In this document: piece after piece, positions 57,077-64,000 of the stretch
Position numbering within the stretch: the stretch's first letter is position 1
Layout: each line of letters opens with the position of its first letter
Assembly (NCBI RefSeq): GCF_004379255.2
Contig: NC_056037.1
Span: 16,254,902 to 16,318,901, forward strand
DNA: 64,000 nucleotides
Direction: 5' to 3'
Source: Salvia splendens
Lineage: Eukaryota > Streptophyta > Magnoliopsida > Lamiales > Lamiaceae
The notes under the pieces: model-generated
What the model was told of the DNA's origin: nothing
Database searches by the model: none
Seen by the model: the letters and a program-made list of their open reading frames with translations, nothing else
Translations under genes and position numbers: made by a program

Positions 57077-57623
57077 ACTTGATAGAGAAAAGAGAGGAGA
57101 AAGAGAGTGGATGAGGGAGTATTGTGTGAAAAAAAGAGAGGAAAATGTAAATGAGTGAGTGAGTATTTAAAGTTTGAATTAAAAAAAATTAAAATAAACG
57201 AAATAAAAAATGCGTCGCACTCGTCCTCGGGCGGCGGCGTCCGACTCCTTGCAATGGGCGCCCGATGCATCATCCGACGCGTCGGGCGACCTACCCAGAT
57301 GACCTAACTTTTCGTGGTCCAACTCGGGCGGGCGGTCGATCGTCCGCCTGCACTAGGCGGACGATCTTGCCCGAGGACGATTTTCACGGATCGAGCGGTC
57401 GAACCCCAAACCATTATGGATGCTCTAACAATGTGGTGAAGACCTTGACTAATGCAGATTCTATACTGGGGAATCCTTTTGATGAAAATAATGCATTCAT
57501 TTGAAAATTATATGAGTCCGATTATCCATCTAATTAATATTTTGAAGAAAGGTTACATTTATCAATTGAGGTTATATGGATCTTCCTAACTTATGATTAT
57601 TACCCATGTTTTAGGGTGTAAAA

Positions 57624-57956
57624 CTTTTAAAAAATTGAGTTTTTCCCACGAACTTTGAAATTGACAAATAATATCATGAACTATACCCCGAGTGTGTTAT
57701 TTCCCGTCGATGAAAAATTCCGGCAAATAATATCATTATACGAATTTTTTTTCATAATTTCTCGACAACAACTACGAGAGTTTCAAGATTTTCAATCATT
57801 GAGAATAGTGTTTCTTGAAGCACACACACTAAATTTGTTCTTCAATCTATTAATATATCTGGAATTTTTCACTGATGGGATATAACAACCCAGGGTAAAG
57901 ATCGTGATTATTATTTGTCAATTTCAAAGATCGTGGGAAAACACAATTTTTGAAAG
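57624..57956. mobile_element. Long-TIR MITE, unit 3
   Basis: Copy of 40902-41235, one T shorter in the right-end T run. Confidence 0.7.
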
Positions 57957-58212
57957 TTCTACGATATTAGGTGTCAATATCCATTTTTTAGGATGAATAT
58001 GTACTAGATGACGGTGCATAAAGTGCAGTTTTCTACTCCCTCCGCCCCATAAAAGATGTCACACTTTTAATTTTAGTTGTCCCTCTAAAGATGCCACATT
58101 TTCATTTCTAGAAAAAATTCTTTCTCATAATAATATAAATATTATACTTTCTCTTTCCACCTAACACACAAAACAAAACTTCCTAAAATCCTGTGTCGTC
58201 CCACAAGTGTAT

Positions 58213-60208
58213 GAGTGTCCACAGTGGAGCGGAACAGCCACACCACAACCACAAAAACAATTCCACAGCCACAAAAACACTTCCATAGGCACAAAAATTT
58301 GTCCAACCCAATAACAGTCACGCCACAGCCACAAATCATATTATTTAATCAATTAATTGGTATATTTTAATTAGAGCGGAATAAAAATTATCAGACAAAA
58401 ATAATTAGAAAAAAAACATCATTTGTTTTAAAAAAAAAAATAAAACTAAATATTCGTTGTATTATAAATAGGGAAAATTATACAACGGCAATTATATAAA
58501 ACACTTAAAAATATACCGCCGCCATTCACTCGATGGCTTCATCGGAATCCACCGCTGCATCTCCATCTCCATCCCCTTCCCCATCCCTCGTCGCCGCCTC
58601 CGGTGCCGCAGACCCCGTTAGCCCCAACTCACCCCTCAGCCTCTGCATGACATCCTAGTGCACCGCCTTGGTGACTGGGTCGGTCGCCGCGGCGTAGGTG
58701 ATAGCGACATCTCCCATATGCTTTAGCATCTGGAAGATCAAGTTCTTGTCCAAAACCCACACTGGGGCAGACATTCCCAAGTTGGATGCTTACGCGACCG
58801 CACCGGCTCTGGAGGCTCTAGTGTCTCGAATAATGGATTGCTAATCTTGGGGTCGTCGGTGGCGGGAGAATGTGGGTGGGGGGGGCTCCTCCTCGACCTC
58901 TTCGTTGAGGTCGAGGGAATGTGAGCCGCTGCAGCTGCTGTAGTTCCCGGCAGTCGAGTCTCATCCGCTTCGGCCTAGACCCACCCTCTTTCTCGCAGAG
59001 GGCCTTGAATTTCAGAGAGCCATATAGAAGGACATATTCGTCCTAGTAGGTGAATCTAGGATACCCACCGTCTCGAAGCATCTCTAGCGACAAAGCCTTT
59101 CCATCGGCTTTGTTGCAGCCGCTCTCAGTTGTGCGCAGGTTGTTCTCGTAGATGCCCAAGAACCTCTTGACGTCTTTTGCAATCCTCCCCAATTTTGTTG
59201 CGGATCTGGTCCTCATACCGCTCTGTAGTGTCTTCCGGCTTGAACTCATTGTAGGCATCCAGGATCCGGGCCCAGAATCCTGCTTTTGTCTGATCTGTTC
59301 CAACTCGGGCAACTGACGTGATGGCCTCCCAGGCCTTAGCCACAGAAATGGACTGCTCTCTCAAGTAGTACACTGACGACCCACTACCGTCGCCGCCTCA
59401 CCCATTGCCGCGACCGCGGCCCTGACCCCTCCGCCCTTAACTGGGTCTCAACGCGCCCCTGTACCGGCTCGGATGATGGTGGCCCCCACTGAGCCGGTCT
59501 CAACCCCATCTGCTCGAATGTGAAAGTATCTAAATTCCCCTGAGATTGGGTAGGTTGGACGTAAGGGGTAGAGGTATCCGGGCGCGGATTGTTGACCGCA
59601 TCCATGTTGGGCCGGTAATCCTCATACGTCGATTAGGGACAACCCACATGCCTCTGAGGTTGACCCCGAAACTAGGATGACAGTGGACACCATGGCTGGG
59701 ATGGAGGCTGAGTATGGCCACCCCACCCCTGGGATGGAAGGGGAGGGGGACTAGTTCTCCATCCATGGGATGGAGACAGATAATAATAGTTTCCATACGC
59801 GTTGACGGCGGGGATGCTAGTGCCGCCACTAGCTGCACCAGAACCGCCACTGTAGTACCCGCTGCTCGGGTATCCAGATTCTCCAGTGCCGGGGGAATCA
59901 CTATCTCCGTCTTGCATATTGACTACAAATCAAAATATAGAGAGAGATGAAAATATGGTTGTGGAATTGTAGTGGATGTGGATGTGTGAATGAAAAAAAT
60001 GAGAGAATTCTGTATCTATAGAAAATAATTAAAATTAACAAAATAATAATAATAAAAATTTCCGCCGGCGCCGGTGCGGTGCCGGCAGTCTGCAATAGAC
60101 TACCGTGGATAAACCCCCCACCTCGTCCACGCCCAAATGAATCAGGGCCTTGCCCCGGCGCCCCTCGTCCAGCAGTGGGTCGCCGCGGTAACCCCACTTT
60201 AGACACTC
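58213..60208 (-). mobile_element. Harbinger-like element H2, unit 3
   Basis: Copy of 41492-43489; it crosses the chosen boundary into the partial fourth unit. Confidence 0.65.
58737..59917 (-). pseudogene. Myb-like accessory gene in H2, unit 3
   Basis: As in units 1 and 2, with private substitutions (RSATKLG, LREQPAHN) and an eight-G run. Confidence 0.75.
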
Positions 60209-60919
60209 TGACATCTTTTGTGGAACAGAGAGAATTATACTGGGGAGTAATGTATCAAAAATACTACTCTATTTGTTAAAATAAATAGTCAAGTCTTTCA
60301 TTTTGATCGATTCAAAAAATTAGTTCATTTTCACTTTCATAACATAACTCATCATTAATTTCTTTCTCATACTTTCTTACTTTCTCTCTCTTTCTGTTTT
60401 ATCTATTTAACTCCAATTAACAACACTTTAACAATTTTTTTCTTCTTTACTACTTTGCTAGTTTTATGGAGTACTATTAAAACGTTGTGTTATCCACTAT
60501 CAAAATTATTGATACAAATAGATGCCGGCAAAACCCCTACCATTCTTTTCTTTTCTGTTTTTTTTATTGATTCTTCAAATTTATCCAAATTTATTTAAAT
60601 TAATATGCAAAAAATATACATATCAACTATATGAATCAAAGTTAAAAGTATTGCTATATAAAAATTTCTACATGTAGCCTTTATTAATTTGTTTCTACGC
60701 CCGCATTTGGACGAGTATTACATACTTGGAAATCATAATCACGGTTAGGTATAGGAATTTCGACGAGTAAAACTGCATATCTAGCAAAACAATAATAATT
60801 GAATGTAAATAAGACAAATACGAGTGAATACGAGCTCTACAGCCTACAGGAATATTCATGTTTTAGAGATCTTATCTTACAATAGTAGATCGTATCTGAA
60901 TAAATAATGTACTCTACTA

Positions 60920-61180
60920 TTTCCTCCGTTTTTAAAAATAGCAATTATTTTCATTTTGGGTCGTTCCTTAAAATTAGAAACTTTAGAATCTTTCTATTTT
61001 AGGACATGGAACTCACAATCGACTATCTCTACTTTCAACACTTTTTCTCTTTATCTCTCTTACTTTACTCATTTTTCTTTTCCTCTATTTTACTTTACCA
61101 ATTTTTCTCACGTACTTTACCAATTGTGCATTAAAACTCGTGCCGATTTAAATGTTTATATTTTTTTAACACAGAGGGAG
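60920..61180. mobile_element. Stowaway-type MITE, unit 4
   Basis: Copy of 44201-44462, one base shorter in a T run. Confidence 0.75.
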
Positions 61181-61408
61181 TATCTAATAAGAACAATAGA
61201 ATCTAGATCATATTTGATGTGACATAAATTTTGTGAATAAAAATAAATATAAAGAATATTTTTTTAAATTTGAGTTTAGTGTAAACAGTTAGAATAAAAT
61301 TATATTTGATATGACATATATATTAAAATGAGTTTGAGATTAGTGTACATAGTTGGAGATGAAAAAACGACCTATGATCCAATGAAGTGCAATGAGAAGA
61401 TAAAATAG

Positions 61409-61669
61409 CTCAAAAAACTTGGTAATGATATAATGATAATTACAAATTAAGTAGTGAGTGTATACATAAATCAACGGCTAATTCCATGGTTTTAGCAAAT
61501 ATAGGCCATGAATCAGGGGGTTCCAGTCACAGCAGCCTGGGGTGTTTTTTGTCTTTTTGTGCCCAGTTAATGGTTTTTCAAAATACAGCGGCAAAACCAG
61601 TGGCAGAAAACAATTAAATGGCCAACACCGTTGGTGTGACGTGGCAATGAAAATCAAATAGTAATTCTC
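61409..61669. other. Relic of a deleted DUF3774 locus, unit 4
   Basis: Same arrangement as 36330-36590. Confidence 0.6.
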
Positions 61670-61828
61670 GTGCCGTCCCAGATATCCTTATTTTTTGAGG
61701 ACGGAGGAGGGAGTATATTGTAGACAGGGCATATGATGAAGTTGTAGAAGAAAGTAGGAGGTAATGGAATTGATATTATGATAGTATATACTGTACAAAT
61801 TAAGTAGGGGAGTGTATACATAAATTAA

Positions 61829-62083
61829 TCAATTGGGGCCCCAACAACTCAAATACATAACAGTTCTAAGAGACTCCTCCGATTGAATCAATTGCTTCTT
61901 TGTGGTCTTCGTGGACGCCGCTGCTAGCTTGTTTGACTGAGAAGAATAAGATCTGAGATTGGGTTTAGCGCGCTGCTGAATAAGTCGGAAAGCATAATTC
62001 CATCTGCAGAAGCCTTGATCTTTCAGCGCCTCCACAGCTCCCACGCTCGCTGCTACTAACCAAGCTTTGCTTGTAGAGCTCAT
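61829..62083 (-). CDS. Wound-induced protein family (DUF3774), gene A, copy 4
   Basis: 84 residues identical to copies 1-3. Intact. Confidence 0.92.
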   Translation of the reverse strand: MSSTSKAWLVAASVGAVEALKDQGFCRWNYAFRLIQQRAKPNLRSYSSQSNKLAAASTKTTKKQLIQSEESLRTVMYLSCWGPN

Positions 62084-62514
62084 TTTTTTAGTAGAGATGA
62101 ATTTAAATTGTTTTGTGTAGTGGAAGGAATGGGAGTATCTGTATTTATATTTATACTCCATACTGAGGTGAGGAGAAGATGGAGATTCACTTTTTAGTAG
62201 TTTCAACGGCAAAGCCCGCTCCTGTTTTATAAAATACTCTATAATAGGCGATGAATCTGGGGGTTGGTTTCATTATTGGTCACATCAACATCTATCTATG
62301 TGTGTGTTTAATCTTTTTGTGGCTAGTTGATGGTTTTTCTAAATACAGCGGCAATACCAGTGGTTTGACGTGGCAATAAACAACTAATAAATGACGTGGC
62401 AATGAAAACAACCGGGGCAGTGCTGCTATATATATATGTATTCTCAATCTTAGTTTCCAACACCATCAAAACAAATCTACAATTTCTACAATCATCTCTA
62501 TAACTCAAAGTAGA
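62084..62514. promoter_or_regulatory. Divergent promoter of genes A and B, copy 4
   Basis: Motifs as in copy 1; no difference noticed. Confidence 0.7.
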
Positions 62515-62748
62515 ATGAGTTCGACAAGGTTAGTAGCGGCGAGCATTGGGGCGGTGGAGGCGCTGAAGGATCAGGGCTTCTGCCGATGGAATTACGCATT
62601 GCGGCATCTACAGCAGCAAGCCAACTCCAATCTCAGATCTTACATTAATAAGCCCAGTAGAGTCTCGCCCCAACAACGTGAAAAGTCGAAGCAATCGGAG
62701 GAGTCTCTTAGAACTGTCATGTATTTGAGCTCTTGGGCTCCCAATTAG
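62515..62748 (+). CDS. Wound-induced protein family (DUF3774), gene B, copy 4
   Basis: 77 residues identical to the other copies. Its 3' flank, unlike theirs, diverges about 20 bp after the stop codon, so this copy may have different 3' UTR behaviour. Confidence 0.92.
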   Translation: MSSTRLVAASIGAVEALKDQGFCRWNYALRHLQQQANSNLRSYINKPSRVSPQQREKSKQSEESLRTVMYLSSWAPN

Positions 62749-62770
62749 AACTAGTCATACAATTCATCTT

Positions 62771-63717
62771 CCCCAATTTTGTACAGTTTATACCACAAAC
62801 AGATATTATGTACTCCATGTTTCTCAAATTGAAGTTGGAAATTTATTCTCCATCTGCTGCCTATCCTTTTCTTTCATCTTTAGTAATTGTATCGCCATAT
62901 TTTAACCTCATTACCTTCATATTATTTCATACACCTATCAGCTATCACAGCTAATTTTTCCATAAGATTGTTTAAGGAATAGGATGATAACAAAGAAAGA
63001 CACGTGATTTTAGGTGATATATTTTGTCTTTTAAATGAAAAGAGAAAATATAGTTTTATTGATATGATAGAGACTTTTTTTGAAAAAAAATACGAATATG
63101 ATATTTTTTATAGGATAACCAATATGGAGAGCTTGGGTTATAGCCAATGGCGGTCCACGTTGGGGCAGGCAATTTAACTTGTGTCTATATACTCTCTTCC
63201 CGCTATGAGTGATTTGAATATAGGATTTTCATGGTGATTTGAATATAGGATTTAAGAAAATGATACTATCCCCAACAGTGATGGAACTAGAAATTTAAAA
63301 AAAAAAACGGGCTAAATTAACGAAAGCGTAGCACAACATTCTTGTTATATGCGGAAGAGGCTAGCCTTCATTCCGCCGTATCCAAGATTATATTCGAAGT
63401 AGATATTAGTTCATTTTTATATGAACATAAATACAAATTAATTATAAGGATATTGTAAAATAAATTAATGTCTCAATTTGCTATTTTGGGATGTACAGAA
63501 TTTAAAGTCTTTTTTTACATTTTTTTTAATTTTAGGTAGTGGATCTCATACTCTACTAATTTTTAATTTTAGCCTTTGATTTAAAGATATAATGCTATTA
63601 TTTAACTGTATTTAGCAATTTAATAGTGACTTAGCAATATAACGCACACCTAAAAAGATTGATATATAACACTTTCCCCCACACGTTCTAAGACAAACAT
63701 AGACATTAACTGCCTCA
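62771..63717. other. Diverged 3' flank and AT-rich spacer
   Basis: To about 62985 it is a diverged relative of the 3' flank at 37690-37900 (CACAGCTAA, GATTGTTT, GGATGATAA in the same order). The rest is AT-rich and non-coding. It holds a short direct repeat of GTGATTTGAATATAGGATTT (about 63209 and 63235). Confidence 0.6.
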
Positions 63718-64000
63718 AAACTCCCTAACTTTTCAGGTTGTGACACCACACATCCCTAACAAAAAAAAATATCGTCAGAGGACCCCAACATTAAATATAA
63801 TCACGAATCATGTTTTTTAGCCATTTTTCGGACGAAAATGCCCAAATGGCTTGAAGGGCATTTTTGGCAATCCCTAAATTCGCTGACATATGAATTTTGT
63901 CACATTTCTATCAACAACTTCTTATGTGATTTTCTAATAAGTTCTGGTACTTCATACGTGATTAAGGTTTTGTCAATATTTGTACACAAAAAAACTTCTT
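63718..64000. mobile_element. Terminal region of a second MULE-like element, partial
   Basis: The reverse complement of 63718-63850 shares ordered blocks with 5204-5345 (TCGTCCGAAAA, GATATTTTTTTTT, AAAAGTTAG). This suggests the left end of a related element that extends beyond the window. No coding sequence of it is visible. Confidence 0.5.

Larger units (their letters stand above)
55063..57425 (-). mobile_element. Harbinger-like element H1, unit 3
   Basis: Copy of 38342-40704 with the hAT insertion at the same site. Confidence 0.65.
51500..59857. repeat. Tandem array, unit 3 (8358 bp)
   Basis: Same contents. Private differences seen: CCCAGGCCTAA at the hAT right end, ACTCTCCCGAAAACC near 56108, TTAAGCAGC at 56591, AATTTTGTTGCGG near 59195 and an eight-G run in H2. 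Such marks argue that units 1-3 are distinct copies, not one copy repeated by an assembly error. Confidence 0.95.
59858..62770. repeat. Tandem array, partial unit 4
   Basis: About 2.9 kb, nearly identical to units 2 and 3 up to just beyond gene B. After AATTCATCTTC at about 62770 the sequence becomes clearly diverged, though still related up to about 62985. Confidence 0.9.

Noticed and set aside
34796..62770. Array as an assembly artefact
   Set aside because: Unit-specific substitutions, different G-run lengths and diverged outer edges argue for real copies, though only long reads can prove it.

Overview
This is nuclear DNA of a flowering plant, most likely a eudicot. Evidence: AT-rich intergenic DNA full of Stowaway-type MITEs, Ty1/copia and Ty3/gypsy LTR retrotransposons, Mutator, PIF/Harbinger and hAT elements, spliced plant-type genes, and a plant-specific wound-induced protein family (DUF3774). 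The species cannot be fixed from the sequence. No bacterial, organellar, CRISPR, tRNA or rRNA feature was seen.

Layout. (1) 1-5345: a decayed Mutator-like element (MULE) on the minus strand, with a PB1-like N-terminal exon, a tandemly duplicated exon-intron unit and a frameshifted transposase, split by a solo LTR (1395-2930, target duplication AGGTG). (2) 5346-12570: MITEs; a compact non-autonomous LTR retrotransposon (6765-9960, duplication TTGAA) whose 3' LTR is itself split by another solo LTR (6842-8020, duplication AATTC); a short tandem repeat; a MITE inside a MITE; a Harbinger-like non-autonomous element. (3) 12572-30210: nested retrotransposons. A degenerate chromodomain Ty3/gypsy element is interrupted between protease and reverse transcriptase by a non-autonomous LTR element with 2.7-kb LTRs (13775-27125, duplication TCAGT). 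Its right LTR carries an intact Ty1/copia element (21220-26571, duplication GGGTT) with a 1335-codon polyprotein and LTRs that look identical. (4) 30497-33662: a diacylglycerol kinase (DGK5-like) pseudogene with recognisable exons but stops and frameshifts. (5) 33882-35130: a chimeric Harbinger-like element. (6) 34796 to about 62770: a tandem array of about 8.36-kb units (three full and one partial). (7) 62770-64000: divergent 3' flank, AT-rich DNA, and a terminal region related to the MULE end at 5.2 kb.

The array is the most distinctive part. Each unit holds a head-to-head pair of small intact DUF3774 genes (84 and 77 codons) sharing a roughly 430-bp promoter with two TGACGTGGCAAT motifs. 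There are four pairs, eight genes, and the proteins are identical between copies. Beside each pair lie the flanks of a third copy whose coding part appears deleted. The rest of a unit is transposon material: a Stowaway-type MITE, Harbinger-like element H1 (with a hAT insertion having an exact 8-bp duplication), a long-TIR MITE, and Harbinger-like element H2 inserted in a MITE. H1 and H2 retain only pieces of the Myb-like/NAM-associated accessory gene, no nuclease. Sequence divergence at both array edges begins close to the gene pair, which suggests that unequal crossing-over between ancestral copies of this locus amplified it.

Functionally, the only apparently intact host genes are the eight DUF3774 genes. 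The copia polyprotein is the only apparently intact mobile-element gene. Everything else coding is broken.
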